The notes below the pieces were generated by a model. It saw only the letters and a list, made by a program, of their open reading frames with translations. It did not search any database and was not told the origin of the DNA. A stretch of DNA of 64,000 bases from Terana coerulea (lineage: Eukaryota > Basidiomycota > Agaricomycetes > Polyporales > Phanerochaetaceae): the NCBI GenBank assembly GCA_024811115.1, contig JAKOGH010001191.1:124001-188000 (forward strand), written 5' to 3'. Every line of letters starts with the position of its first letter. Positions within the stretch are counted from its first letter, which is position 1. The translations under genes and the position numbers were made by a program. This document shows positions 1-11,092 of the stretch, piece by piece.

Positions 1-457
1 CTATCCCTGCACCGCTGGCGTGCAGACCCCCGCTGCGACAACTGTACAGGACGAGCAGACAGTGACGTACATGCACTACCCAGGGTCATCGGAGCACGCC
101 AGTGCCGGTGTTCAGCAGGAAGACGTCGACGTCGCGCAGCCCGCGCAGAGCCACGCGACGCATCCGAGGGCGCCTCTGCTCGGTGTCGCCGTGTCTGGCG
201 CTTCGCCTGCGCCGCCTCGCGGTGCATCCCCGCCTCCAGAACCCGGATGGCTCACGTGTATTCCTCCAAGGGTTCAGCGTGCCTGTACACTTTGGCAGGG
301 AGCTTCGGGAAACTGGGCCCAGGTCACCTCAAAGCCCCTCGCTTGGGAGGGGGACGGGGCACATGTCTCGTCAGCTGCAAGATGTGCTCGCGCCGCGCGC
401 AAGTAGCTCTCGACTACCTCTGGGCCACGAATCCTTGGGGGCGGCCCTCAGCTCTCC

Positions 458-1518
458 ATGCGCCCCGCCGCCGCTTCGGAGGACCGTGCTACCCCTGCCT
501 CCAGTGACGGCGCGTACGCCGCCTGCTTGGCCGCCCACCGCAGGCCCGTCCTCTTCCGATCTTTCTCGCTGGGTGATCGTGTGGGACCGTCCAGGCAATG
601 TCAAGATGTTCCTGACGCGCAGCCGCCAGAGTACGGCATCCCATATGACGTGTTGATGGATGCATACCCGCCACCTGAAGAGGCGGCACTGTCGCCTTTG
701 GAGATCCAGTTTCAAAGAGGCCCGTTTGCAGACTGGGAGGGTCTGACGTCCAGCTGCTTACAAGCAGCGGATGACCTGAAATACGTGAGCACCGTCCCTT
801 TCTATTCGAGCTCCGGAGAAGCTGAGGAGGGAACCGCCGCAGATTCTGGGCTCCTGTTCACTTATATCGTTGCACGACCTCAACTCCCTGATATGCTCCC
901 TAACTGCGGCGATTCAAGGTGTGCAAGCGACAATGCAGGAGGCGCCTCGGGAGCTGGACGTTCTCGGGGAAGAGTTAAATGCGAAGTACTTCAAAGTCCT
1001 CGTATCTTTGCATGTGTGCGTTTTGCCTTTACAGCCGTCCATAATAAGTGCTGACAACATATCAAATGTTAGGAATTTTGATAGGTTTTACGCGCAGGCC
1101 GACCATCTTCGTGACAGGCCGCCGCGGATCAACAAGATTGGGGCCATCCTGGATAAACTCTGGCGGTACGTTGAGAAGTTCGAGGACCTCGACCGTAGAC
1201 TGCAGGTACGCACGCTTGGGGTCTCTGCATCCATCCCATCGCATCTGAAACTCTTCGTCCTCGCAGAGCATGCACGAGCATGCGGGCGTGTTGAAGCTAC
1301 GTACGGAGTTGCGCGCACTGTCCGTCGCCGCCGCCGCCGAGCGCGACGCGGAGCGCGTGCGGCGCCGCGCGGTCGATGAGACCCGTGCGCAGGCGCGGAC
1401 GCACCGCAGGGAGGTGCGCGCCGAGATGCGGCGGGCGAAGGAGGCCGCGCGGGCGGGGCGTGGGCTGCCGAGGGCTGCAAGAGCTGCTTCTGTCGGGGCG
1501 GCCTCTGCGGGGGTGTGA
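458..1518 (+). CDS. Hypothetical protein, unrecognised, multi-exon
   Basis: I do not recognise this gene. Three open segments in different frames look coding: 458 to about 860 (acidic, Pro-rich, with a run around YGIPYDVLMDAYPPPEE), about 868-1205 (helical and Leu-rich, around LNSLICSLTAAIQGV and later RINKIGAILDKLWRYVEKFEDL), and 1270-1518. The last is extremely Arg/Ala/Glu-rich, looks like a charged coiled coil and ends at TGA 1516. Joining them needs introns or frame shifts that I could not place with confidence; the sequence between 1010 and 1075 is probably an intron. The helical middle and charged C-terminus suggest a scaffold or signalling adaptor, but that is a guess. Sequence upstream of 458 also holds open frames, so the true 5' end may lie earlier or outside the window. 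Confidence 0.4.
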
Positions 1519-2142
1519 TGCAGCGCACAGTGCATGGGACTATAGGGCATGGAGGAGGACTTCGGTGTGATGGAAGAGCGTTGATGATTGGGACGAAAGA
1601 GTACGAATGGCCACGATTGTAATGACTTTCCCTTGCGAATTGGGAAGCTAATGAGTTTGTGTATGATAGGGCTGTATAATTGTTTCGATCCCTTCATGTA
1701 TCAATGACACTTTCTGCACATCGAATCAGTTCGTCTGCGCGCAATCAATTACAGGATCAAGTTCTCTGTAGATTGCTTTATTCCCGTGCACATGCGCCAG
1801 GGAGCTGAGGCAGCTGAGCGCGCGGTAGAACATCACAGTGGATACGTACGTGGGTGCCTATGTCTTGCGGACCTGATCACTAGTTCGCAAGTTTTGTCTA
1901 CCTGGGATGTGGTGGGATGTTGAGACTCCAGAAGCAGGCCATGGAAAGCCGACAGTCAAACGTTGTTGCACCTCTGCACTGTCATAGGCAGAAGGACAGG
2001 TATCAGGAGGGGTTTGCTGTTACCACAAACCTGTTTGGTATTCGGCTTGCGGCTCATGATGCAGGCCAACAAGGCTGTGTGTCAAATATACAGCTTCGAT
2101 GATTATATTTTGATTGTACAGTAACGGTATGAAAGTCCACAG

Positions 2143-4290
2143 CTATACGCCGGTTGGCCGCGACGTCCGGCCTCTTATCGTGTGCCCGTACGACTCGCCC
2201 TCGCCCTGCAGCAGGTCTACACAAGAATATGAGCACCACCCCGACAGACGAAGAGAGCGGGCACATACCGATCGGCGACGTGTAATTCTGCACGAACGGA
2301 TGCACGCTCTGCCACGAGTCGTGCGCCGCGAGGTTGCGCGCCGTGAGCGCGTTGCTGAGCACCGTGCCCTCGGCCGTCGCGCCCGTGTCGAGCCGGCGGT
2401 TCGGCGCGAACGTCACCGGCGGCACGTACGCGTACGCCTCGAGGTCGAACGCGCTCTCCGGCTTCGGCCGCGCGAGCTCGCTGCTGAGGCTGTGGCTGTG
2501 CGGCTCGCTCGGCGCGTCGTACGCGAGCTCGGGCGCGTGCGTGATGTGGATCTCGGACGGGTACGACTTGACGGGCGAGCGCGCGCGCGCCCGCGCGGGC
2601 GGTCGGCGAGGGGAGGTACGCGCTCTGGCGCCCACCGTCGGGGCCGCCGGTCAGGTGGCGGCTGCGAAGCTGAACGGAACTCTTGAGCTTCATCGAGTAC
2701 TCGGTCTCGATCGAGCGGGGGAAGAAGATCTGTGCGGGAGGGAAAGCGGTGAGCGGACCCAGTATCAACGCAAGACTAAGACACTGACAACGAGGGTGAT
2801 GCCTGACGAGACGCAGACGCCGATGCCGGCCAAAATGGCGAGAAACTCTGTCCAGAAACTACGCATATAATGAGCATATAGAACACAATTGCATAGGGAC
2901 GAGAGGCCTACCAGCTGTCGTTTACGTGCGTATGAGGCGTCAAGCCATCAGCGCCCAGAATAAGCAGTGATACAGCGAAGAAGAAGCGGAAAACAATGCG
3001 GATGGACTAGCAAAGTCCGATTAGCTGGGTGAAGCGACATGGTGTTAGGAGATACGCACGTTAAGTTCGTGGAATTTGACAAGACGTAAGAAAGTGTTCA
3101 TGTCAACGCCTTCGGATCGCTAGCAACATGGTGAGTGAGATGAGCAATGAGCACGAGCCGGAGACTTACCAGGTTTTCCAAAAACTTGGGGAAAGACCAC
3201 CTGAGCAGCGGTCAGTTAGATGCTCAGCAATCTCGCAAAAAGACGTACAGTATCGGGGTGAACCAAAGTGTGATGATCAGGCTACCCAGGCTGCCGGCAA
3301 AGAACGTGTAGGCTTCGCACTGATGAGGGGGTGGCTATGTGAACAGGGTCGTTCAAAGTGGCTTTGCCTGCGTACCTTTACGGGGTCTTCCCGCGTGAAG
3401 ATCGTGACTAGTGGCATGTATATGGATAAGACCGAACCACCAATCCATATCTTGAAGTAGGCACTACGGAACCAGTCCTGCTGGATCCGTCCGGCGTTGA
3501 CGAGGAACATCCAAAAGCAAAGTTCTGAGAATTTGTCAGTATGCGGTTCTGCCGGTAAGCATGCGCGTAGTCTACCTTCTAGATGAGTAATTCTAGCAGA
3601 AGTCGTAAGTAAGTAGACGGTGTTTGTGCAGTGAGATCCCTCACAGTTCGAAGCTCCAACCTATGGAGAAGAGAAGGTATAGTGGTAGAATGGCGCTTTT
3701 GTACATCTGCGGCCAGTCTTGCCATGGGACCGGCATAACTGCGGGAAGAAGATGAGCACCGACTTGATGCAGACTGGATGAGATACTCACCACCAAGGCC
3801 CTCGACGTATGTCCAACCCATCTTGTACTTGATGGCAGCAAACCCGATGGAATAAATGCCAATAAGCGGGATCGTCACTAGGTAAGTGTACTAGCTGAAG
3901 GTTAGCTCAACCTCAACGCGCTAGAAGACGCAACTCACGGTCATAACCCGCTTGAACGCGCCGGTCTGAGGGCCGTAATTCCATCTGCAAAGGTTGTAGG
4001 CAAAGCCCGTGTTGCCGATTGAACACTCGTACCTCAGGCATTTGAACTTGTCATAACGGTACAGATGGTTGATCAAGAAAATTCCTAGCTGTGTTGTGGG
4101 TCAACACCATGACGTCGGCGCGAAGAGTATGCATTGCGTACCAGGCACGAGAGTACAGCCCACACAAGGAGAACGGCGGGGGTGCTATGCGACATTCTGG
4201 AAAGCCGACCAGTGGCGGGGAAGATCGAGTGCAGCCAGCGAGGGGGAAGGGTCCGGCCACGCGGGGAGCTGGGAAAGCTCAACTATATGA
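2143..4290 (-). CDS. Orphan multi-pass (about seven-helix) membrane protein
   Basis: Reading the minus strand and splicing short introns gives a chain of hydrophobic exons. In order: a first part near 4230-4085 (YAMHTLRADVMVLTHNT), an exon with NHLYRYDKFKCLR, WNYGPQTGAFKRVMT, then LVTIPLIGIYSIGFAAIKYKMG, PQMYKSAILPLYLLFSIGW, WMFLVNAGRIQQDWFRSAYF, GGSVLSIYMPLVTIF, FFAGSLGSLIITLWFTPIL, SIRIVFRFFFAVSLLILGADG and FWTEFLAILAGIGVCVSSG. A cytosolic-looking tail follows (KSYPSEIHITHAPELAYD, then SLSSELARPKPESAFDLEAY), ending at TAG 2145-2143. About seven to eight helices plus a long polar tail resemble a receptor or sensor topology, but I know no named family for it. The start is uncertain. The junction near 4093 does not splice cleanly and may hide an indel. 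Confidence 0.55.
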
Positions 4291-4878
4291 GGTCTCGGCA
4301 TTCGGGAGAGGGACCATAAGGAGTTGCTGATCCTCCTCTGGATCAAACGGGACCATATGGTTACTCCTTGCTGGCGCTTTCCCCAAATCGTGATGGGAGG
4401 CCTGCTGAGACCGCCGGTATCTCTTGGTGTGTACGCTCGGTTTCAAACTGAGGGTAACTGGCATCCAAAACATCAGACAAGGAGAAGATGAAGCATTGAG
4501 ACACCCGCCTCACCGGCATCTGCAGCGTCCGAACTGCCTGGGCTCAAGACACAATTCTTGGTGACTGAGGTTCTGTCGAGAACCCAATTTCCGGTCATCC
4601 GTCCAGTGCGCTGCACCGCCTCGTCGGAGTCGCCGCAAATGTATCACGGCCGAGGCTGGAGACATATATCAAAACGGCGTGTGGCGCCAGTGTGGCTGGT
4701 CATATTTTCAGCCAGAGTTTGACTGCAGCTGGGGGCGCAGCACCGACCTTCCGTGCTCTGTCGAGCCAACAGGCTGTGTGCGTGAAGATGGAGGTCCGGG
4801 CTGGGCTGCTGTCCGCGCTGTGCAAACCCAATGCAAAAGAAGCTCGGCGTCTCCCGAGCCGCCTCCCTTTCCACCACC

Positions 4879-5561
4879 ATGTCCATTTCCCCCTCAGTCG
4901 AAGAAAAAGACGAGCTGCTACTCTCTTGCCGCTATGGAGACCTGGAGGACGTCCAACAATTCGCAGACCAGTTCGGTGCCGACGCGCTAAACGGCATTCG
5001 GGATGACGGTGGCAACACTGCACTGCACATGGTCTGTGCCAACGGCCATACAGGTGAGCTCAGTGGCATCTGTTTCGGCTTGACGTCTCCGGAGAACTAA
5101 TATTTGCAAGGTGCCTAAGACGTTTTGGACTACCTCCTCCCCGTCGTCTCCCCTTCGCTGCTCTCAACGCAAAATGCCGCCGGATCGACGCCCCTCCACT
5201 GGGCCGCTTTGAACCAACATCTCGCCGTTGCCCAAAAGCTTGTGCAGTTCCCAGGAGGTCAGGGAATAAACCTCATCGACATCAAGAATGCGGCTGGAAG
5301 GTCGCCTCTGGGAGAAGCGGAGAATGTCGAGTGGGAAGAGGGCGCGAAGTGGTTTGTCGAGGTTATGAACCTCGACGACGGCGCGAAAGGGGAGAAGAGC
5401 CTTGTCCCCGCCGAGGACAGGATATTGAGGTGGAGATCCAGGATGCGGAGGGTCAGGTGGCGAAAATGAAGATAGCATCGCAGCCTGCACAGTGCGTTAT
5501 AAGCAGTCATACGTTCGTCAGGATGTTGATCCCTTTCCTTTTCAGGCCCAAACCCCAATAG
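4879..5561 (+). CDS. Ankyrin-repeat protein, YAR1-like (ribosomal protein S3 chaperone family)
   Basis: Exon 1 runs from ATG 4879 to 5053 and exon 2 starts at 5120; the junction restores TDVLDYLLP. Two ankyrin repeats are visible: DDGGNTALHMVCANGHT, then the classic NAAGSTPLHWAALNQHL. A third partial repeat follows (IKNAAGRSPLGEAE). The C-terminal segment EIQDAEGQVAKMKI is typical of the small fungal YAR1 proteins, cytosolic/nuclear chaperones that accompany newly made Rps3 to the ribosome (known for yeast Yar1). Frame changes between NLDDGAKGE and DIEVEIQD. Either a 59-nt GT-AG intron (5362-5420) is removed, which would join in phase but delete apparently conserved residues, or there is an indel near 5400. 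The stop is at 5559-5561, if no last intron exists. Confidence 0.72.
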
Positions 5562-6389
5562 TCCTCGAACGGACTTCCAACAAAAATCCTTCGACGCTCC
5601 GTGCGTCTTATTCATTGTAGACTATATGCAGCAACCCTCGTCAAAATCGAGTCAATGAACTATCACAGCGCTCCTTTTCACACCTGACCGAACCTAGCAA
5701 GCGTTTGATGAAGACTTTGGTTACTCAATGTGTACTGATGCTCATACTGATGGCTTTTAGAACCGAGAAGTAAGTTCAAGGGTATCATGAATGGAGAAAT
5801 GCGGCTATCAACACGCCACGAAGGTTATTGCCACGGCTCGCGCGTGAGTGCCTCCACACGCTTCGTCCGCATGTTGGACCACGTGTCCAGCTTTGACCTG
5901 TACACTCACTCGCAGTACCCTCTGCCTGCTCGTCGTCCTCGTACTCCGTAATCTGACCTTGGTGAGCACCTTGGGCAAGCTTGAGTCGTTGCAATACCTA
6001 CCCTACATGATATGTACAGGATCGGCTCGCTGTCGATGGATGCCGCCACCCCCACAGTTTGCCAACCCTCGTCTGCAGCTGGTACTAGGGGAAGTACATT
6101 GCCGCAAGAATTGATTGACATCATAATTAGTTTCCTTCGTGACTACACGCAGGCATTGCTATCAAGCTGTCTTACGTCCTGGCGTTGGCTCCCTGCCTCC
6201 GTCGCCATCTCTTCGAGCGGGTCGTATTCACTCCAGAAAGGCGACGCTGCCGTAGTTTGGCACTCTTTGAACAAGATCTCATCAAAGACGGGTCTCGGAC
6301 TATTACGACGTCCATCCGAGCGCTCCATATAACTTGTTTACGCGACGTGGCTTTGAACACGGATACCCTAGCCCTTGTGTTACAACACC

Positions 6390-7042
6390 CAAGGGGGTGC
6401 TGGCAAGCTAGCGCTGACGACAACCCATGCTCGGGTGCTCGCTCTGTACCAGGGGTCCAGGCATAAACCCCATTAGATTAGATGAGATAACTACAGCGCG
6501 CTTCGCTGATTACATTCTCGCCATCTTGCGCGGAGGACTTGTAGCTACCGCAGACTCTGCCCTGCTTCGTTTTTGTACCTCCTCGCTAGTCGCCTCGCTT
6601 TCCGCATTGCTTGGAGCCTCGATGGTCGATAAACGCCCGGGGATGCGCGTTCTTAGTGAGTGTGATAGACTGCTCGCAGAGATCGCACGATATGGTGTGC
6701 TTCCCGGTATCGGTGTCGCAGGCTGTCTGGAGTACTCTGCCGTCTGCAAGACGGATAGGCTGACATCCTGCGGATGCTGGAGTTATGGCCATGAACAAGA
6801 AGAAGAAAGTAAGTATTGCACACCTGAAACCACGCATCTCAGAAAGAACCCGAGGGGAAACGAGGTAGACGCGCGGATACGGCGTACTCGCCGCAGGCAT
6901 AGGATGCAGATCAAAGCTGTTATCTATTCATGATTTCGACATCATCATGCCAGATTACACAGGCGCTGGACCGGGACCCCTGGTACGGAGCGAGCACCCG
7001 AGCATGGGTTGTCGTCAGCGCTAGCTTGCCAGCACCCCCTTG
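6390..7042. mobile_element. Non-autonomous hAT-like element (MITE), 653 bp
   Basis: The two ends are inverted copies of about 69 bp with one mismatch (at position 55), beginning CAAGGGGGTGCTGGCAAG, which fits the YARNG start common in hAT transposons. The flanks carry an exact 8-bp target duplication, ACAACACC, at 6382-6389 and 7043-7050; hAT elements make 8-bp duplications. No transposase is visible inside. The host is F-box copy 1, and precise removal restores its reading frame across the site. Confidence 0.9.
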
Positions 7043-7659
7043 ACAACACCTTCCATCTCTCCTCAATCTCAACATCTCGTTAATATATCTTAACCGTCCG
7101 CGTTCTGCCGCTACCGCTTCCCTCGTCTTTCCGCTCAAGACACTCACGATAGAGCATCCGAGCTGGATGCACAAAAGCCGAGACATGCCCCGGAGCATGG
7201 TGGATCTGCTTTCCATGTTTCCGGCGATCGAGGAGCTGTTCTGGCTCATCAACGTCTTGCCTGCAGCTGATATGAGCGACGCACTGGAGGAGTTCGGCAC
7301 GCCCGGTCGGTTTGGAGGGAGCTCAGACGAGCGACCGCGCGAGATGTTCAGGTTTCGAGTTTTCTCGCGAAGGCTGTTCTGAAGCCTGCGCACACACATG
7401 CTGTGACGTCCTTGGTCATCGAAATTTCTGACCTTAGGGCGGGTCGTCCTGAAGATGCTCATTTCGGCGAAGCTGTTGGAGGCAGCGAAGCACGGTCTCA
7501 AGGACCTGACGATCAGGCCTTTGGTACTTGAACCCAACGACGGTACGCTACATCAAATTTTGAAAACGTTCCACTTTATTCAGCATTCTTACCAGACTAT
7601 CGACCATGTGGTCTTGCCGACCTGCACGGTGCTCGAGACGTTATGTGTGAGTCTATGGC

Positions 7660-8013
7660 GCTTCAGTTGGCAGATTCCTCGAAAGCCGCTCTGGAATTTG
7701 ATCAGAGGCGTACTGGGAGAGATATTATGTTGGAAAAATGGAAAACACCTCATGAGGCGCCAATCTTAGTTCGTCTCACGGCCTCTCGCCAGAGCATCAT
7801 GATGAGATTACGAGGATATCTTGACGCTGGACCAGCCTCGCCAGCTTACCTGACTGTCCAAAAAGGCTTCGGTGAGATAAGCTTGCCTCTCACAATCTCA
7901 TCAAGAGTCATCATGATGATCTCATGAGGCTCTCCTGAGGCTCTCCCGAGGCTTCTCATGAGAGTTTAGTTCGTCTCACGAGGCGCCACGGGCGTCCTCC
8001 AGTCTTAAGGCCT
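7660..8013. repeat. Repeat-rich insertion-like stretch in F-box copy 1
   Basis: This stretch contains the direct repeat TTAGTTCGTCTCACG (about 7765 and 7967), several CTCATGAG palindromes, CATCATGATGA motifs and two GAGGCGCC sites. It follows a GTGAGT donor at about 7647 and so is probably intronic. The octamer TATGGCGC occurs on both sides (about 7652 and 8021), which could be a target duplication, but I find no matching terminal inverted repeats. Confidence 0.35.
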
Positions 8014-8400
8014 CATGAGTGCATATGGCGCCTCGCTGGAAGCACTTAACTTTTTCCGACATATTTGGGACAAGGCAGCATGTCCGGCTTTCACGCTGGT
8101 TGTCAATTTTTACTTCCTTGGGCCAGTGAGGCGCGTCACAGCTGAGCTGGATGACAGCATCGTGCCTTATCTGGATAGAGGATTATCAACGGTGCGCCTT
8201 ATCCGGAAGGGCCAACCCATGGTTGAGAAGGCTCGTCAGAAGGCTATGGACAGTCTATCCATTCTGCACGCTCATGGTGTTTTGTGGTTTTGTGAGTGTA
8301 CGTTCTCTTCGGCTACTGTCTGGCAGTAAGGTTTACAGTTGCATCTCTAGAGCGCTCCTCAGCTCACTGGCAGCGAAAAGGAAAACTGTGCACGTCGAGC

Positions 8401-8759
8401 TAGTGATTGGCAAGGGTAAACCCTCTATGCTCAGAGGGCAACCCTTACCCTTAACCTCCAATACCCTTACCCTCATCAAGGGTAAGGGTTAAGGGCTACC
8501 CTTCAAACTCTTGTCAAAATAGGCTGAAAACAGTGCTTTAAGTGCTTTCCCCACTTACTTATAATATCAGTCTTCTATTTGAGTGGCTTGCATTGGTATA
8601 GAAAGCACTTACAACACTTGCAGCCCTCTCTAGCAACATGCCGAGTGCTTGAATACAGACTCCTACCAGACAAGGGTTAACTTTCCTCAACCCTTACCCT
8701 TACCCTCCATACCCTTACCCTTAACTCTCGAAGGGTTTGCAAACCCCTGCCTATCACTA
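8401..8759. mobile_element. Non-autonomous hAT-like element (MITE), 359 bp, with CCCTTA-rich interior
   Basis: The left end starts TAGTGATTGGCAAGGGT. The right end read inward starts TAGTGATAGGCAGGGGT: 17 bp with two mismatches, in the YARNG style of hAT ends. An exact 8-bp duplication CGTCGAGC flanks it at 8393-8400 and 8760-8767. The subterminal parts hold blocks of CCCTTA/TAAGGG units near 8440-8500 and 8685-8735, which make large hairpin potential. No protein is encoded. It lies just 3' of the readable part of F-box copy 1. Confidence 0.88.
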
Positions 8760-9290
8760 CGTCGAGCATTTGTGCCATATTTCTCGGGTGCATATAAAAT
8801 GTATTCTGATTTCACGATGAAATGTTACCCTCAAATCCTTACAAGCAGTCAAAGCCTTCCAGTGATTTCAGGCACTGCCAACCAATTGCTATTGTCTTAC
8901 AAGGTATTAGTGCGCAGCGACAGCGCTCAGAGTTATAACAAGCGATACAAGCTTGCTGTAGCTGCGCTAGCGCAAATTGTGGAGACGTTACAGGAAATAT
9001 GGACCTTGTTTCAAAAGCTAAGCATGTCAAAATGTCAGGCCCGGGCTGCTCGGTAAGGAAAGTTACGGCATTCTCCGCGCCACGATGTTTATGGTCACAT
9101 GTCTGTGTGTCTGACTGTTTTCAAACTCGCTTCGTGACTTGCTCCCGGACATCCACCCTGTGCCTTTGATGCACTCCTAATGTCCGGCGTTTGTCCATCA
9201 TCTAGCTCTCGTGTACAGGTTCTAGTGCGTAATTTTGGTTATATTTGGCTATATATGGCTCACCATATATAACAGCGGCCCACCACTAAT

Positions 9291-10525
9291 ATGGTTAGTC
9301 AATCGTCGCCTGTGGCCCAAATGCCACTCCGAGTCAGGGTACTCCCTCAAGAGGTGGTAGACATGGTGATCAACTTCCTTATGATGACAAGAAGACCCTT
9401 TTGTCCTGCTGTCTCGCCTCTTTACGCTGGGTTCCAGCATCCTGCCGCTAGCTCTTCAAACTGGTAGCAATTTCTCTCTCACAAAACGCTGTCGTACTCT
9501 AGAGCTCTTCAAACAAGAGCTCATCACAAGGCAACCCACGACTATCACGATATCTATTCAAGAGCTCCGGATTGAACGTACACACAGCGGTGTGAGTCTG
9601 AATCTGGACACCGACAGATTGGCCACCATATTAGGACATCTTCCACATCTGTCCAGGCTTGCAATATGTTCAATGTTGCTTTATCGCCCACGCTCTCCAC
9701 CCTACGACACGCTTGTCTTTCTGGTTAAAACCCTCACGATACATGATCTGGGCTGCAAGGAGCGAACAATTGTCCCGTACCTGGCAGATCTGCTTGCTAT
9801 GTTCCCAGAGGTCGAAGCACTGTCATGGCATTATTCGCTCAAGCGTTCGGATGAGCTTAATCCACTAATCGGCCGTACTTTTGACGAGTTTGGCAAGATT
9901 GGTTGCTTTGGAGGCAAGCTGTGGCACGTAATTATGGCTAATGGCAACGCCTTGTACTACCTCAAGAAGTTGATCCCAAAACCCAGATGCAGCCAATTTC
10001 TGGGATCCATGGAATATTCCCCAATTGACTCTTTGCGTATGCCAGCAATACTGGCAGCGGCTAGACACGGGCTCAAGGAGTTAACAATCAAGCTGGATTA
10101 CTTCGGAGCCAAATGAAGGCGCGTAACATTCAGTTATGTGATCAAATGGGTGATACTAATTGTCGCCACTACAGAAATCAGTCTCTTAAAGTGTGTGGTG
10201 CTTCAATCTCTCATTATCAATATGTCAGGGCTCCGCTCATGGAATCCTTCCACGCCAGTCTGGAGTTTTATAAGCAAAGTTCTGAAAGAGGTTTTGAGGC
10301 AAAACAAAAAGTCTAGTTTTATGTTGAAAATCGATTTCTGCATCTAGTGGGCTGTGCATCGGCGCATAACATCCGAGTTGGATGATACATTGGTACTTTA
10401 TCTCGACCAAAGGACCAGCTACGGTGCACTTTGTCCAGGATAGTCGTCTGTTGGGTGAGAAGGCTTGTAAGCATGCACTCGAACATCTACCTAGGCTTCA
10501 CGCTGGGGGTGCCTTACTCTTCTGG
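9291..10525 (+). pseudogene. F-box/LRR-like gene, array copy 2, degenerate
   Basis: The F-box can be read from ATG 9291 (LPQEVVDMVINFL), but one base is missing near 9380. In the corrected frame the family text (DDKKTLLSCCLASLRWVPAS) runs straight into TAG at 9449-9451. The repeat region is well kept at about 9500-10116 (DRLATILGHLPHLSRLAI, LVFLVKTLTIHDLG, DLLAMFPEVEALSW, AARHGLKELTIK). The last exon region (LDDTLVLYLDQ, later EHLPRLHAGGALLFW) again needs a frame change near 10420. An indel, an in-frame stop and a second indel make this a genuine relic rather than a single base error. It is closest to copy 1. Confidence 0.75.
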
Positions 10526-11092
10526 TGAGTGTTCTTCTTCGTGACTGTTGTGAATGAGACTCACTATCAAATATTTTCCAGAGGGGGAGTTGCTCGCTGG
10601 GAGATGGAAAGTACCGAGTTCATAGGTTCGCCCAAGCCACATAGCCGTATTATGAAATGTTGTATTTGACTGCTGCCTTCGAGATCCTACCAGTCTGGAA
10701 TATGATTCGCTTGGTGTTCCCACAATGGCTTTAATGCACACTCGTCTGTTGTAATTTAACTGTTAACAATGTTTCCCAGATTCGAGTCATCGAGCAAGCT
10801 CCTTCACCAAGTATAACATCCAAAGACTAACTGCACTCCTCTGAAAAGGTATTGCTCACAACTCCGAAGATCTGACCAGTCCGGTACACACACATGCACA
10901 TGTTAGTAGACTTTCATTGGCTATCGGTCCACCGACCGCAGTGAGGCAGTGTGGGAATATGCGGTTTTAGAAATAGACAGTGTTGGCTTGTATCGGCCTT
11001 ATCCATAGTTTCGTTCCCAGCTGCCCCAGCATAAGGCGCAAGTGCTAGACGTGCGAAATCGAGGAACTCAAGCACATCTATACTATAGGGCA

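Larger units (their letters stand above)
6012..8329 (+). pseudogene. F-box/LRR-like gene, array copy 1, broken by a transposon and a frame shift
   Basis: The F-box lies at about residues 28-58 of the first frame (LPQELIDIIISFLRD, then LLSSCLTSWRWLPAS). A one-base loss near 6197-6200 moves the frame, and the family text resumes as RRHLFERVVFTPER. At 6390-7042 a 653-bp inverted-repeat element sits inside codons for the repeat region. Leaving it and one 8-bp duplication out gives a continuous frame (LVLQHLPSLLNLNISL, later FPLKTLTIEHPSWM and LLSMFPAIEELFWL) that matches copy 2. Later exons include TAELDDSIVPYLDRGLSTV at about 8130-8200. F-box proteins recruit substrates to SCF ubiquitin ligases through Skp1; substrates here are unknown. 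The 3' part is interrupted by a repeat-rich stretch at 7660-8013 in a probable intron. Almost certainly non-functional as it stands. Confidence 0.75.

Noticed and set aside
20..656. Overlapping plus-strand frames at the window start
   Set aside because: Pro/Arg-rich frames in all three phases of GC-rich DNA; none resembles a protein family. They may hold leader exons of the gene from 458.
2114..2870. Long plus-strand frames of 190 and 178 codons
   Set aside because: They are mirror frames of the GC-rich C-terminal exon of the minus-strand membrane protein; highly Arg-rich.
7652..8028. Transposon with TATGGCGC target duplication
   Set aside because: Octamers match, but no terminal inverted repeats were found; kept only as a repeat-rich stretch.
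8440..8735. Interstitial telomere repeat
   Set aside because: Units are CCCTTA/TAAGGG rather than TTAGGG/CCCTAA, mixed in both orientations, and lie inside a transposon with an 8-bp duplication.
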